A stretch of DNA of 64,000 nt from Haemophilus influenzae (lineage in GTDB: Bacteria; Pseudomonadota; Gammaproteobacteria; Enterobacterales; Pasteurellaceae). The notes beneath the pieces were generated by a model. That model did no database searches. It saw only the letters and a program-made list of their open reading frames with translations, and had not been told where the DNA came from. Positions 19,008-29,857 of the stretch are shown piece after piece; the first letter of the stretch is position 1; the number at the start of each line of letters is the position of its first letter. Made by a program: the position numbers and the translations under genes. The DNA lies in assembly GCA_923172585.1 (NCBI GenBank), contig OV298644.1, positions 1,567,427-1,631,426 on the forward strand, written 5' to 3'.

Positions 19008-20987
19008 ATGTTCAAAATCTACAACAACGGCAATCCTATTCCAATGGGATACTCACAAGCGGTCGAAAACAACGTGCAAATTACCAATTTCGCCCTGTTT
19101 TCCGCTGCGGCAATAGACGTAGAACTTTGCCTTTTTGACGAACAAAATCAAGAAACACGCTTGCCGATGGTGCGTACTGAAAATGTGTGGCATTTGGCGG
19201 TAACTGGCGTGAAAACTGGTACGGAATATGCTTTTCGTATTCACGGCGAATTTGCCAATCCGCAGAAATTGATACTCGATCCCTATGCGAAAGCCGTGAA
19301 TGGTAAACCTGATTTAAGTAGCGAAGAAAGTCGTTCTTGGTTCTTGCTTTCGGATAATCGCGACAACGCGCATCTTGCCCCAAGAGCGGTTGTGATTTCG
19401 GAAGATTTTAATTGGGAAAATGATACTTCCCCCAATACGCCTTGGGTTGAAACCATTGTGTATGAATTACATGTTAAAGGGTTTAGCCAGCTAAACGAGA
19501 AAATCCCTGCGGCGTTGCGTGGTACTTATACTGGATTAGCACATCCTGTGAATTTGGCGTATTTGAAAGAATTAGGCGTAACTGCGGTGGAGTTGCTGCC
19601 TGTAAATTTCCATATAAATGAACCGCACTTACAGGCACGAGGTTTACAAAATTATTGGGGATACAATCCCTTAGCGATGTTTGCGGTGGAACCTAAATAT
19701 GCGGCGACAAATAATCCATTGGCTGAATTTAAAGCAATGGTAAAGGCGTTTCACAAAGCGGGCATTGAAGTTATCTTAGATGTGGTGTTTAACCATTCCG
19801 CAGAATCAGAGCAAACTTACCCAACATTCAGCCAGCGTGGCATTGATGATCAAACTTACTATTGGCGCAATGATCAAGGGCGTTATATCAATTGGACAGG
19901 CTGCGGCAATATGCTCAATTTATCCTCTGATGTAGGGCGAAAATGGGTGGTGGATTGCCTGCGTTATTGGGTGGAGCAATGCCACATTGATGGATTCCGT
20001 TTTGATTTAGCCACTGTTTTAGGGCGTGATACACCTGATTTCAACTCGTCAGCTCAGCTTTTTACTGACATAAAAAATGAGCCAAGTTTACAAAATATTA
20101 AATTGATTGCCGAGCCGTGGGATATTGGGCATTACGGTTATCAAGTCGGCAATTTCCCAAGTTATTTTGCCGAATGGAACGACCGATTCCGCGATGATCT
20201 CTGCCGTTTCTGGCTATGGAAAAGTGGCGAGATCGGCGCATTTGCTGAACGCTTTGCAGGTTCTAGCGATTTATTTAAGAAAAATGACCGCTTGCCACAT
20301 ACTACACTTAATTTTATTACCGCCCATGATGGTTTTACGCTTAAAGATTTAGTGAGTTACAACCAAAAACATAATGAAACGAATGGCGAAGAAAATCGTG
20401 ATGGCAGAAACGAAAATTACAGTTATAACCATGGAGTAGAAGGTTCTACAGAATCCCTTTCTGAACCGCAAAAAAGTGCGGTGGAAAATAACCGCACTTT
20501 TGCACAAAGTGGATTATTAATGAGTTTATTGCTGGCGAATGGTACACCTATGTTGTTAGCTGGCGATGAGTTCGGCAACACTCAATATGGTAACAATAAT
20601 GCTTATTGCCAAGATAACGAGATTACTTGGCTGAAATGGGCAAATTTTAACGAAGAATTATTTGAACTGACCAAACAAACGATTGCACTTCGTAAGCAAA
20701 TTGGCAGTTTAAATAAAGATCAATGGTGGTCGGATGAGAATGTGCAATGGCTTAACATTGTAGGCGAACCGATGACAGTTGAAGATTGGCAAAATCAACA
20801 AACCAAAGCATTACAGGTGGTTTTAGACAATCGTTGGCTTTTGTTGATTAATGCCAAAGCCGAAGGTCAAATGTTTCACTTGCCTAATAGGAAATGGAAG
20901 CCCCAAATCGGCACACATAATGTAACCCTTGAAGCACAACAAGCCGAACTTAGTTCAATGGGCTTTTGTATGCTGAATGACGAATAA
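19008..20987 (+). CDS. glgX: Glycogen debranching enzyme
   Basis: GH13 isoamylase-type enzyme that cleaves alpha-1,6 branches of phosphorylase limit dextrin. It has 659 residues (E. coli 657). An N-terminal CBM48-like domain (NNVQITNFALFSAAA) precedes the barrel with the conserved regions DVVFNH, GFRFDLAT (nucleophile Asp), IAEPWD (acid/base Glu) and TAHDGF. The start lacks a clear ribosome site. An exact Actinobacillus-type uptake signal ACAAGCGGT sits at 19055-19063. A Hin-type pair forms a hairpin inside the coding region near 20474-20503. It overlaps nothing and leads into glgC. Confidence 0.95.
   Translation: MFKIYNNGNPIPMGYSQAVENNVQITNFALFSAAAIDVELCLFDEQNQETRLPMVRTENVWHLAVTGVKTGTEYAFRIHGEFANPQKLILDPYAKAVNGKPDLSSEESRSWFLLSDNRDNAHLAPRAVVISEDFNWENDTSPNTPWVETIVYELHVKGFSQLNEKIPAALRGTYTGLAHPVNLAYLKELGVTAVELLPVNFHINEPHLQARGLQNYWGYNPLAMFAVEPKYAATNNPLAEFKAMVKAFHKAGIEVILDVVFNHSAESEQTYPTFSQRGIDDQTYYWRNDQGRYINWTGCGNMLNLSSDVGRKWVVDCLRYWVEQCHIDGFRFDLATVLGRDTPDFNSSAQLFTDIKNEPSLQNIKLIAEPWDIGHYGYQVGNFPSYFAEWNDRFRDDLCRFWLWKSGEIGAFAERFAGSSDLFKKNDRLPHTTLNFITAHDGFTLKDLVSYNQKHNETNGEENRDGRNENYSYNHGVEGSTESLSEPQKSAVENNRTFAQSGLLMSLLLANGTPMLLAGDEFGNTQYGNNNAYCQDNEITWLKWANFNEELFELTKQTIALRKQIGSLNKDQWWSDENVQWLNIVGEPMTVEDWQNQQTKALQVVLDNRWLLLINAKAEGQMFHLPNRKWKPQIGTHNVTLEAQQAELSSMGFCMLNDE
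19055..19063 (+). repeat. Actinobacillus-type uptake signal sequence
   Basis: ACAAGCGGT followed by C: the exact core of the A. pleuropneumoniae-clade uptake signal, not the H. influenzae AAGTGCGGT, here within glgX. Confidence 0.7.
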
Positions 20988-21009
20988 CAATAAGACTATG
21001 GAGATCCTT

Positions 21010-22311
21010 ATGAAATCTGGCGACCTTAACAAATATGATTTAGTTAAAAACACTTTGGTACTTGTTCTCGCAGGTGGACGTGGTTCACGTTTACACGAAT
21101 TGACAGATAAACGTGCAAAACCAGCACTTTATTTTGGTGGTAATCGTCGCATTATCGATTTTGCACTTTCTAATTGTATTAATTCAGATTTAAACCGAAT
21201 TGGGGTCGTGACTCAATATGCGGCACACTCCTTGCTTCGTCATTTGCAAACAGGCTGGTCTTTCTTACCGCAAGAGCGTGGCGAATTTATTGATATGTTG
21301 CCAGCTCGTCAGCAAATTGACGATTCTACTTGGTATCGTGGCACGGCGGATGCGGTATATCAAAATATGGCTATTATTAAAAATCACTATCGCCCGAAAT
21401 ATATTTTGATCTTAGCGGGCGACCATATTTACAAACAAGATTACAGCGTGATGTTGATGGATCACGTCAATAGTGGGGCAAAATGTACTGTTGGTTGCAT
21501 TGAAGTGCCCCGTTCTGAAGCACACGAATTTGGCGTAATGGCTGTAAACGAAAATTTGAAAGTAAAAGCTTTCGTGGAAAAACCAAAAGATCCGCCAGCA
21601 ATGGTGGGTAAACCTGATGTTTCGCTTGCCTCAATGGGGATTTATGTATTTGATGCGGATTATCTTTATAAAATGCTTGAGCAGGAAGTTAATACCCCGC
21701 AAACTAGCCATGATTTCGGTAAAGATGTATTGCCAAAATGTTTAGAAGAAGGTGCGCTTTATGCTCACCCATTTAGCCGTTCTTGCATGGGACGCAACAC
21801 CGAGGGCGAAATTTACTGGCGTGATGTAGGGACACTTGATAGCTTCTGGCAATCTAATATCGACTTAGTCTCTGAAAATCCACAATTAGATATTTACGAC
21901 CAAAGCTGGCCAATTCGTGGTAATCCTATTCAGGCTTATCCATCAAAATTTTTCTACAAACACTCTAATGTGCACCCTGTAGATAACTCACTTATCGGCG
22001 GCGGTTGTGTGATTACCGATGCGTCGATCAGCAATTCTGTGTTATTCGACCACATTAAAATTGATGCATTTTCAAAAGTGGATCACTGCGTGGTGTTACC
22101 ACAAGTTAAAATCGGTAAAAATTGCGTGTTGAAAAATTGTATTATCGACCGCGAATGTGAAATTCCTGATGGTATGCAAATTGGTGTAAATATGGAAGAA
22201 GATAAAAAACGCTTCCGTATTAGCTCAACAGGTAAAGTGATTCTTGTGACCTCGAAAATGTTAAAGATACTTGAGGGACACGAGATTGGCGAAGAAGGAC
22301 ATTTAGATTAG
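21010..22311 (+). CDS. glgC: Glucose-1-phosphate adenylyltransferase
   Basis: Makes ADP-glucose from ATP and glucose-1-phosphate, the committed step of bacterial glycogen synthesis. It has 433 residues from ATG 21010, chosen because GGAG lies six bases before it; ATG 20998 is possible and near the glgX stop. The nucleotidyltransferase loop AGGRGSRLHELTDKRAKP, LAGDHIYKQDY, FVEKPKDPP and YWRDVGTLDSFW are all present, followed by a left-handed beta-helix C-terminus. A Hin-type uptake-signal terminator follows. Confidence 0.95.
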   Translation: MKSGDLNKYDLVKNTLVLVLAGGRGSRLHELTDKRAKPALYFGGNRRIIDFALSNCINSDLNRIGVVTQYAAHSLLRHLQTGWSFLPQERGEFIDMLPARQQIDDSTWYRGTADAVYQNMAIIKNHYRPKYILILAGDHIYKQDYSVMLMDHVNSGAKCTVGCIEVPRSEAHEFGVMAVNENLKVKAFVEKPKDPPAMVGKPDVSLASMGIYVFDADYLYKMLEQEVNTPQTSHDFGKDVLPKCLEEGALYAHPFSRSCMGRNTEGEIYWRDVGTLDSFWQSNIDLVSENPQLDIYDQSWPIRGNPIQAYPSKFFYKHSNVHPVDNSLIGGGCVITDASISNSVLFDHIKIDAFSKVDHCVVLPQVKIGKNCVLKNCIIDRECEIPDGMQIGVNMEEDKKRFRISSTGKVILVTSKMLKILEGHEIGEEGHLD

Positions 22312-22317
22312 TTAGGA

Positions 22318-22345
22318 AAAGTGCGGTCAATTTTGACCGCACTTT
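22318..22345 (+). terminator. Uptake-signal-pair hairpin after glgC
   Basis: A 13-bp perfect stem AAAGTGCGGTCAA / TTGACCGCACTTT with a two-base loop but no long T-run, so termination may be partial and glgA may be read through. Confidence 0.7.
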
Positions 22346-22417
22346 CTACCCCCTCTCTTTTCTAAAGAGAGGAGTTGATCTAGCATTATTTACATTTACA
22401 GGGAAAACAAACACTCA

Positions 22418-23848
22418 ATGAAAATCTTACACGTTTGCTCGGAACTCTATCCGCTCTTAAAAACAGGCGGGCTTGCCGATGTTTTAGGAGCATTACCCCA
22501 AGCACAGAACCAAATCGGGCTAGATGCTCGCGTTTTATTGCCTGCTTATCCAGCTATTTCAGCAGGTATTCCGAATACTCAAGTGGTTGCCGAATTTGAT
22601 AACTTCGCTGGGCACGTGGTGTTGCGTTATGGAGAATATAATGGTGTCGGGATCTATTTGATTGACGCACCGCACTTATACGGTCGCGAAGGCAATCCTT
22701 ATCATGATGCCTATTACAATGACTACGGCGACAACTACAAACGTTTTGCTTTGCTCGGTTGGGTGGGGGCAGAATTAGCCACAGGTTTAGACAACTGGTG
22801 GCGTGCAGAAGTGGTACACGCCCACGATTGGCACGCAGGTTTGTGTGCAGCATATCTGTTCAACAAAGGTCGCCCTGCGAAATCGGTGTTCACTATTCAT
22901 AACTTGGCGTATCAAGGGCAGTTTTCTTATCATCATTTGTATGAAATCGGCTTGCCAACAGGAATGTTCCACGTAGAAGGCTTGGAATTATTTGGGCAGA
23001 TTTCTTACTTGAAATCAGGCTTGTTCTATTCCGATGCAAGCACGGCAGTTAGCCCAACTTATGCCGAAGAAATCACGACACCAGAATTTGCCTACGGTTT
23101 GCAAGGCTTGCTTTCTGGCTTAAAAGCTCAAGATCGTTTGGTGGGGATTTTAAACGGCGTGGACGAAAATATTTGGCATCCGAACGTGGATCAATACATC
23201 CCACACCATTACAAGCTGAAATATATGGCAGGCAAAAAGAAAAACAAAGCCGAACTGCAAGCCTATTTCAATTTGCCACAAGATGAATCTGCTTTGGCAT
23301 TTGTGATGGTTACCCGTTTAACCGAGCAAAAAGGTGTTGATTTATTAATCGAAAGTGCAGACGAAATCGTCAAACAGGGCGGGCAGTTGATGATTTTAGG
23401 TTCAGGTGCACCGCACTTGGAACAAGGTATTCGTGAGCTTGCTGAACGTTATCCGCAAAATATTGCGGTAAAAATCGGCTATGATGAAGCCCTTTCGCAT
23501 TTAATGGTGGCTGGTGGCGATGTGATTTTAGTGCCAAGCCGTTTTGAGCCTTGTGGCTTAACCCAACTTTATGGTTTGCAATACGGCACACTGCCACTTG
23601 TTCGTAAAACAGGTGGTTTGGCGGATACGGTGGTGGATAGCACTTCAGAAAGCATCAAAGCTCGCACCGCAACAGGTTTTGTGTTTGAAAGTGCAACGCC
23701 TGAAGCTCTCCGCCATTGCTTGCAACGTGCCTTTGCCTTATGGCAAAAACCGCGTGCATGGGCGATGGTTCGCACCGATGCAATGGAACAAGACTTCAGC
23801 TGGCGTAAGGCTGCAGAGCAATATAGAACACTTTATGAACGCTTGTAG
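22418..23848 (+). CDS. glgA: Glycogen synthase (ADP-glucose type)
   Basis: GT5 transferase that extends glycogen from ADP-glucose. It has 476 residues (E. coli 477). The ADP-glucose motif KTGGLADV (15-22) is intact, as are VHAHDWHAGL, FTIHNLAYQGQF, GILNGVDENIWHP and the C-terminal PSRFEPCGLTQLYGLQYGTLP. Two Hin-type uptake signals occur inside it (near 22671 and 23410), whereas its terminator is of the other dialect. Confidence 0.95.
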   Translation: MKILHVCSELYPLLKTGGLADVLGALPQAQNQIGLDARVLLPAYPAISAGIPNTQVVAEFDNFAGHVVLRYGEYNGVGIYLIDAPHLYGREGNPYHDAYYNDYGDNYKRFALLGWVGAELATGLDNWWRAEVVHAHDWHAGLCAAYLFNKGRPAKSVFTIHNLAYQGQFSYHHLYEIGLPTGMFHVEGLELFGQISYLKSGLFYSDASTAVSPTYAEEITTPEFAYGLQGLLSGLKAQDRLVGILNGVDENIWHPNVDQYIPHHYKLKYMAGKKKNKAELQAYFNLPQDESALAFVMVTRLTEQKGVDLLIESADEIVKQGGQLMILGSGAPHLEQGIRELAERYPQNIAVKIGYDEALSHLMVAGGDVILVPSRFEPCGLTQLYGLQYGTLPLVRKTGGLADTVVDSTSESIKARTATGFVFESATPEALRHCLQRAFALWQKPRAWAMVRTDAMEQDFSWRKAAEQYRTLYERL

Positions 23849-23870
23849 TTTTATTCGTAAACTTTCTTAA

Positions 23871-23915
23871 CAATCACACCGCTTGTGAAAGAATATTTTG
23901 CAAGCGGTGTGGTTG
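23871..23915 (+). terminator. glgA terminator built from Actinobacillus-type uptake signals
   Basis: The arms CAATCACACCGCTTG and CAAGCGGTGTGGTTG pair over 15 positions with one mismatch. The left arm continues into a full ACCGCTTGT (23878-23886), the complement of ACAAGCGGT. This is the Apl-clade equivalent of the AAGTGCGGT pair terminators seen elsewhere in the window. Confidence 0.75.
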
Positions 23916-23959
23916 TGCTTGTTTTTTGCAAAGATAAGCATAAAATTCGAACTACTTTT

Positions 23960-24056
23960 GTAGGCTGTGTAAACAACATTCACGCACTCAAAGAGCGGTC
24001 AAATTTTGATTGATTTTTGCAAACGTGCGTGAATTTTGAAAATTCACACACCCTAC
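23960..24056. repeat. GTAGGG-type palindromic repeat, copy 2
   Basis: Outer arms GTAGGCTGTGT (23960-23970) and ACACACCCTAC (24046-24056) match at 10 of 11 positions. Inner arms ATTCACGCA (23978-23986) and TGCGTGAAT (24026-24034) match perfectly. Between them, AGAGCGGTCAAATTTT followed by TTTTTGCAAA resembles an extended Actinobacillus-type uptake signal. It lies between glgA and glgP. Confidence 0.65.
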
Positions 24057-24094
24057 GTTAATCATTTCTTAGCATTCTAATAGAGGTTTTACCT

Positions 24095-26560
24095 ATGATA
24101 ATGGATAACTTTGATTCTCCATTCCAATATAATCGTCCTGAAATGACCGTTGAAGCGATTAAAAAATCAATCGTTTACAAACTCATTTTCTTAATCGGTC
24201 GCTCTCCACGTGAAGCCAGCCAACGCGATTGGCTCAATGCAACACTCCACGCTGTGCGTGATTTAGTAACAGAGGGTTGGATCACTACTGCTCGCCAAAC
24301 TCGAGCAGAAGATTCTCGCCGTGTTTACTACCTTTCAATGGAATTTTTAATCGGACGTACCCTTTCTAATGCGATGATTGCAGAAGGCATTTATGGATTA
24401 GCACAAGAAGCTCTTTCTGAATTAAATGTGGATTTAGAAGAGGTTTTAGAAAAAGAAGTCGATCCTGGCTTGGGCAATGGCGGTTTAGGTCGTTTAGCCG
24501 CTTGCTTTATGGATTCTATCGCAACGCTTGGTTTACCAGGCATGGGTTACGGTATTCGTTATGAATATGGTATGTTCCGCCAAAAAATTGAAAACGGTCA
24601 GCAAGTAGAACGCCCAGATGCGTGGCTTGAAAAAGGGGCACCTTGGGAGTTTATTCGCCCATCTAAACGCTTTACCGTAGAATTTGGTGGAAACATTCAT
24701 TTCGAGGGTAAAAAATGCATTTGGCAAGATACCGAAAAAGTGACCGCACTTGCTTACGACCAAATGATCCCAGGTTATCAAAATAATTCTGCTGCGACAT
24801 TACGTTTATGGTCGGCACACGCAGGCGAAGTGTTTAACCTTGCCGACTTCAACCGTGGCGAACATTTAGCCGCATTAGAAGAGCACTCCGCAAATAAAAA
24901 TTTATCACGTGTACTTTACCCTGATGATTCTACTTGGAATGGTCGCGAATTACGTTTACGTCAAGAGTATTTCTTAGTGTCTGCATCACTTCAAGATATT
25001 TTACGCCGTTACAAACGCACCCACGATAGCCTTGAAAACTTGGCGGATAAAGTGGCGATCCACTTGAACGATACCCACCCAGCATTAGCAATTCCTGAAT
25101 TAATGCGTATTTTAGTGGACGATGAAGGTTTTGAATGGAAAAAAGCGTGGGAGATGACGCGTAACATTTTCTCTTACACCTGCCATACTTTAATGTCCGA
25201 AGCGTTAGAAACTTGGCCAGTGGAAATGATGGCGAAAATCTTACCACGTCATTTACAGATGATTTTTGAAATTAACGATCACTTCTTGGAATATGTCCGC
25301 ACTTATGTGACAACTGACAACGATTTTATCCGCCGTGTTTCTCTTATCGAAGAAGGCTACCAACGCAAAGTGCGTATGGGCTGGCTGTCTGTTGTAGGTT
25401 CACACAAAATCAACGGGGTTGCCGAAATCCATTCCGATTTAATGGTAACATCCACTTTCGCAGATTTTGCTCGTATTTTCCCAGAACGCTTTACCAACGT
25501 AACAAACGGCATCACGCCACGCCGTTGGTTAGCGGTGGCGAACCCACAATTAGCCGCATTGTTTGATAAATATATCGGCTCAGAATGGCGTTGCGATTTA
25601 AGCCAAATCGAAAAACTTAAACCATTTACGCAAGAAAAAGCATTTAAAGAAGCGATTGCAGATATTAAATTTGCGAACAAAGTGAAATTGGCGGAATATG
25701 TGAAATCTGAATTAGGTGTTGAACTTGATCCACATGCATTATTTGATGTTCAAGTCAAACGTATTCACGAATATAAACGTCAAATGTTGAACGTATTGCA
25801 TATTATTGCTCGCTATAATGAAATGCTTGCTCATCCTGAAAAAGATTGGCAACCGCGCGTATTTATTTTAGCAGGTAAAGCAGCTTCGGCTTACTATGCA
25901 GCGAAACAAACGATCCATTTAATTAATGATGTTGCTAATGTCATCAATAATGATGAGCGTTTGAAAGGCCGTTTAAAAGTTGTATTTATTCCAAATTACA
26001 GCGTGAGCCTTGCACAGCTTATCATCCCAGCAGCAGATATTTCAGAGCAAATATCCCTTGCAGGCACAGAGGCTTCTGGCACCAGTAATATGAAGTTTGC
26101 CTTAAATGGTGCATTGACACTTGGTACACTCGATGGTGCAAACGTAGAGATCTTGGAAAACGTGGGTGAAGATAACATCTTTATTTTCGGTAACACAGTG
26201 GAACAAGTTGAACAACTTCGTCGAGAAGGGTATCGATCATTTGAATACTATCAAAACGATGCTCAATTACGCACAGTCGTGGATCAAATTATTGAGGGTA
26301 AATTCTCACCAGAAGATCCTCAACGTTATCATCAACTATTACAAGGCTTGCAATACCACGATTATTATCAAGCTTTTGCTGATTTCCGTAGTTATGTAGA
26401 AACCCAAAAAGCCGTAGATGAAAAATACAAACAACGCGACCAATGGATTGAAAGCACTATTCAAAATATCGTGAATATGGGCTTCTTCTCGTCTGACCGC
26501 ACAATTAAAGAGTATGCGGAGAGAATTTGGAAAGTTGAGCCTGTTCAATTAGGTGATTAA
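24095..26560 (+). CDS. glgP: Glycogen/maltodextrin phosphorylase
   Basis: GT35 PLP enzyme releasing glucose-1-phosphate from glycogen ends. It has 821 residues (E. coli GlgP 815). Visible signatures: [61 protein letters not shown], and the PLP lysine in [20 protein letters not shown] precedes ATG 24095; ATG 24101 is an alternative. It closes the glycogen cluster, which therefore holds both synthesis and breakdown enzymes. Confidence 0.96.
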   Translation: MIMDNFDSPFQYNRPEMTVEAIKKSIVYKLIFLIGRSPREASQRDWLNATLHAVRDLVTEGWITTARQTRAEDSRRVYYLSMEFLIGRTLSNAMIAEGIYGLAQEALSELNVDLEEVLEKEVDPGLGNGGLGRLAACFMDSIATLGLPGMGYGIRYEYGMFRQKIENGQQVERPDAWLEKGAPWEFIRPSKRFTVEFGGNIHFEGKKCIWQDTEKVTALAYDQMIPGYQNNSAATLRLWSAHAGEVFNLADFNRGEHLAALEEHSANKNLSRVLYPDDSTWNGRELRLRQEYFLVSASLQDILRRYKRTHDSLENLADKVAIHLNDTHPALAIPELMRILVDDEGFEWKKAWEMTRNIFSYTCHTLMSEALETWPVEMMAKILPRHLQMIFEINDHFLEYVRTYVTTDNDFIRRVSLIEEGYQRKVRMGWLSVVGSHKINGVAEIHSDLMVTSTFADFARIFPERFTNVTNGITPRRWLAVANPQLAALFDKYIGSEWRCDLSQIEKLKPFTQEKAFKEAIADIKFANKVKLAEYVKSELGVELDPHALFDVQVKRIHEYKRQMLNVLHIIARYNEMLAHPEKDWQPRVFILAGKAASAYYAAKQTIHLINDVANVINNDERLKGRLKVVFIPNYSVSLAQLIIPAADISEQISLAGTEASGTSNMKFALNGALTLGTLDGANVEILENVGEDNIFIFGNTVEQVEQLRREGYRSFEYYQNDAQLRTVVDQIIEGKFSPEDPQRYHQLLQGLQYHDYYQAFADFRSYVETQKAVDEKYKQRDQWIESTIQNIVNMGFFSSDRTIKEYAERIWKVEPVQLGD

Positions 26561-26575
26561 TAATAAAATTAAAAG

Positions 26576-26607
26576 CACCACAAGTTTTTTACTTGTGGTG
26601 TTTTTTT
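26576..26607 (+). terminator. glgP terminator
   Basis: A perfect 10-bp stem CACCACAAGT / ACTTGTGGTG followed by Ts. Confidence 0.9.
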
Positions 26608-26655
26608 ATGGAAAGTGCGGTAAATTTTTGAGATGTTTTTTATGTGGGATTTTTC

Positions 26656-26669
26656 GTGATCCCTATCAC
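26656..26669 (+). promoter_or_regulatory. Putative CRP site upstream of pntA
   Basis: GTGATCCCTATCAC followed by A matches TGTGA-N6-TCACA except for the first T. It lies about 150 bases before pntA. Confidence 0.5.
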
Positions 26670-26821
26670 AATATCTTGTAAAACCACTTAAAAACGTTAC
26701 CTATTTTCATTCAATTAATGATACATTTACATCCGTTTGACTTTTTGTCATTTTAACGATGAATAGGCGAAGGTTTGTTCATTAATCTCATCAACCCAAT
26801 CATCAATCAGAGGGAAACAGT

Positions 26822-28359
26822 ATGTTAATTGGTGTACCTAGAGAGCTGCTTGAGAATGAGAGCCGTGTGGCGGCAACGCCGAAAACGGTTCAGCAAATAT
26901 TGAAATTGGGCTTTGACGTGATCGTGGAACACGATGCAGGTTTTAAAGCTAGTTTTGAAGATCAAGCATTTTTAGACGCGGGCGCGAAGATCGGTACGTC
27001 GGCTGAAATTTGGCAATCGGATATTATCTTCAAAGTAAATGCACCGACAGATGAAGAAATCGCTCAAATGAAGGAAGGCGCAACGCTTGTGAGCTTTATT
27101 TGGCGCATGCAAAATCCTGAGTTAATGAAAAAACTCACCGCGAAGAAAATTAATGTGTTAGCAATGGATGCGGTGCCTCGTATTTCTCGTGCGCAAGCAT
27201 TGGACGCGCTTTCTTCTATGGCGAATATTTCTGGTTATCGTGCTGTCATTGAAGCTGCGCATGAATTTGGTAGCTTCTTTACTGGGCAGATTACTGCTGC
27301 AGGTAAAGTTCCACCAGCAAAAGTGTTGGTTATTGGTGCGGGTGTGGCTGGTTTGGCGGCAATTGGTGCAGCAAATAGCCTTGGGGCGATTGTTCGTGCT
27401 TTTGACTCTCGTCCTGAAGTGAAAGAGCAAGTTCAGAGTATGGGCGCGAGCTTCTTAGAAATTGATTTCAAAGAAGAAGGTGGCAGTGGCGATGGTTATG
27501 CGAAAGTGATGTCGGAAGAATTTAACCGTCGTGCGATGGAGCTTTATGCAGAACAAGCTAAAGAAGTCGATATTATTATTACTACGGCAGCCATTCCGGG
27601 TAAACCAGCGCCTCGTTTAATCACCAAAGAAATGGTAGATTCAATGAAACCAGGTTCGGTGATTGTGGATTTAGCGGCTGCAACTGGCGGTAACTGTGAA
27701 TATACGCAAGCAGGGAAAGTTGTTACAACTGAAAACCAAGTGAAAGTGATTGGTTATACAGATTTCCCAAGCCGTTTACCAACGCAATCTTCTCAACTTT
27801 ATGGCACAAACTTAGTCAATTTATTAAAACTTTTGTGCAAAGAGAAAGATGGCAATATTAATATTGATTTTGAAGATGTGGTTCTTCGTGGTGTAACCGT
27901 TGTTCGTGATGGGGAGGAAATTCCACCAGCACAAATTCAAGTGTCTGCACAACCAAAACAAGAAACCAAAGCTGCACCAGTGGCAGAGAAAAAGAATCTA
28001 AACCAACAGATCCTCGTGTGAAATACGGTGTGATGGCTGGTGTTGGCGTGTTATTCCTTTGGTTAGCTTCTGTGGCGCCCGCTGCATTTTTATCACATTT
28101 CACCGTATTTGTTTTAGCTTGTGTGGTGGGTTATTACGTGGTTTGGAATGTTAGCCATGCACTTCACACACCATTAATGGCAGTAACAAATGCAATTTCA
28201 GGCATTATTATTGTAGGTGCATTATTACAAATTCGTCAGCCAACAGGCAATCTATTTATCGATGCGTTAGCTTTTGTGGCGATTTTGGTGGCAAGCATCA
28301 ATATTTTTGGTGGTTTCCGTGTCACACAACGTATGTTAGCAATGTTTAGAAAAGGTTAA
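26822..28359 (+). pseudogene. pntA: NAD(P) transhydrogenase alpha subunit, frameshifted
   Basis: PntA carries the NAD(H)-binding domain I and part of the membrane domain of the proton-translocating transhydrogenase. The first frame from ATG 26822 gives 399 residues: MLIGVPRELLENESRVAATP, the Rossmann motif VIGAGVAGLAAIGAA, the mobile loop GYTDFPSRLPTQSS. It stops at 28021. The four membrane helices (MASVAP-like [39 protein letters not shown]) continue in another frame to 28359. One more A in the five-A run 27989-27993 rejoins them into a 512-residue protein typical of the family. As written the soluble domain would lose its membrane part. AGAGGGAAACAGT precedes the ATG. Confidence 0.94.
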
Positions 28360-28369
28360 GGAGCGCACA

Positions 28370-29794
28370 ATGTCTGAAGGTTTAGTACAGGCTGCGTACA
28401 TTTTAGCAGCATTACTTTTCATTATGAGCTTGGCAGGACTTTCTAAACATGAAACTGCTAAAGCGGGTTGTTGGTTCGGTATTGTTGGTATGACAATTGC
28501 CCTTATTGCAACCATTTTTGGCCCTCATTCTGAAGGAACATTTTGGATCATTATTGCGATGATCATTGGTGGAGCAATCGGTGTTCAACGTGCATTAAAA
28601 GTAGAAATGACTGAAATGCCAGAACTTGTGGCGATTCTTCACAGTTTTGTTGGTTTAGCGGCTGTACTCGTTGGCTTTAATAGCTATGGTTTACACCACG
28701 AGGCGTTAATGCCAGAAGGATTAGATGCAGCAGCACAAGCCGCATTTGTAGCTGAACAAGCGGTATTAACGAATATTCATAATGTCGAAGTCTTTTTAGG
28801 TATTTTTATCGGTGCGGTAACTTTCACTGGTTCTGTTGTTGCATTTGGTAAATTAAGCGGAAAAATTAATTCAAAAGCATTAATGTTACCGCATCGCCAT
28901 AAATTAAATTTAGCCGCACTTGTGGTATCTGCATTATTGATGGTTGCATTCTTGAATAATCCAGAAAGCATTTTCCCTGTGTTATTAATGACAGCGATTG
29001 CGCTTGCATTTGGATGGCACTTAGTGGCATCAATCGGTGGGGCAGATATGCCAGTTGTAGTATCAATGCTTAACTCATATTCTGGTTGGGCAGCAGCTGC
29101 AGCAGGTTTTATGTTGAATAATGATTTGCTCATCGTTACTGGTGCGCTTGTTGGTTCTTCTGGTGCAATTCTTTCTTACATTATGTGTAAAGCGATGAAC
29201 CGTTCATTTGTGAGCGTCATTGCTGGTGGTTTTGGTAACGATGTTCAAGTTTCTTCAAGCGAAGAACAAGGCGAACACCGTGAAACTACAGCGGAAGAAG
29301 TAGCTGAATTGTTGAAAAATGCAAGTTCTGTGATTGTCACGCCGGGATATGGTATGGCTGTTGCACAAGCACAATATCCAGTCGCTGATATTACGGCAAA
29401 ATTGCGTGAACGTGGTGTGAACGTTCGTTTTGGTATTCACCCTGTTGCAGGACGTTTACCGGGCCACATGAACGTGCTTTTAGCTGAAGCGAAAGTACCT
29501 TACGATGTCGTACTTGAAATGGATGAAATCAATGATGATTTCGCTGATACCGATGTGGTATTGGTTATAGGTGCGAATGATACGGTAAACCCAGCGGCGA
29601 TGGAAGATCCAAATAGCCCAATCGCGGGAATGCCTGTGTTGGAAGTATGGAAAGCACAAAATGTGATTGTGTTCAAACGTTCAATGGCAGTGGGTTACGC
29701 TGGCGTACAAAACCCATTATTCTTCAAAGAGAATACGCAAATGCTCTTTGGTGATGCAAAAGATCGCGTTGAAGATATCTTAAAAGCATTATAA
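28370..29794 (+). CDS. pntB: NAD(P) transhydrogenase beta subunit
   Basis: Inner-membrane subunit with the proton channel and the NADP(H)-binding domain III; 474 residues (E. coli 462). About nine hydrophobic helices occupy residues 1-270, then the nucleotide domain [39 protein letters not shown] and [20 protein letters not shown] precedes the ATG. It is co-transcribed with pntA, 10 bases downstream. Confidence 0.96.
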   Translation: MSEGLVQAAYILAALLFIMSLAGLSKHETAKAGCWFGIVGMTIALIATIFGPHSEGTFWIIIAMIIGGAIGVQRALKVEMTEMPELVAILHSFVGLAAVLVGFNSYGLHHEALMPEGLDAAAQAAFVAEQAVLTNIHNVEVFLGIFIGAVTFTGSVVAFGKLSGKINSKALMLPHRHKLNLAALVVSALLMVAFLNNPESIFPVLLMTAIALAFGWHLVASIGGADMPVVVSMLNSYSGWAAAAAGFMLNNDLLIVTGALVGSSGAILSYIMCKAMNRSFVSVIAGGFGNDVQVSSSEEQGEHRETTAEEVAELLKNASSVIVTPGYGMAVAQAQYPVADITAKLRERGVNVRFGIHPVAGRLPGHMNVLLAEAKVPYDVVLEMDEINDDFADTDVVLVIGANDTVNPAAMEDPNSPIAGMPVLEVWKAQNVIVFKRSMAVGYAGVQNPLFFKENTQMLFGDAKDRVEDILKAL

Positions 29795-29812
29795 AAAACA
29801 CGCATAAAAATA

Positions 29813-29846
29813 ACCGCACTTTGGGTTGCTTAAGTGCGGTATTTTT
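29813..29846. terminator. Bidirectional uptake-signal terminator between pntB and the LysR gene
   Basis: ACCGCACTT (29813-29821) and AAGTGCGGT (29832-29840) form a stem with T/A runs on both sides, serving convergent pntB and the minus-strand regulator. Confidence 0.8.
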
Positions 29847-29857
29847 ATTTATAGCAT

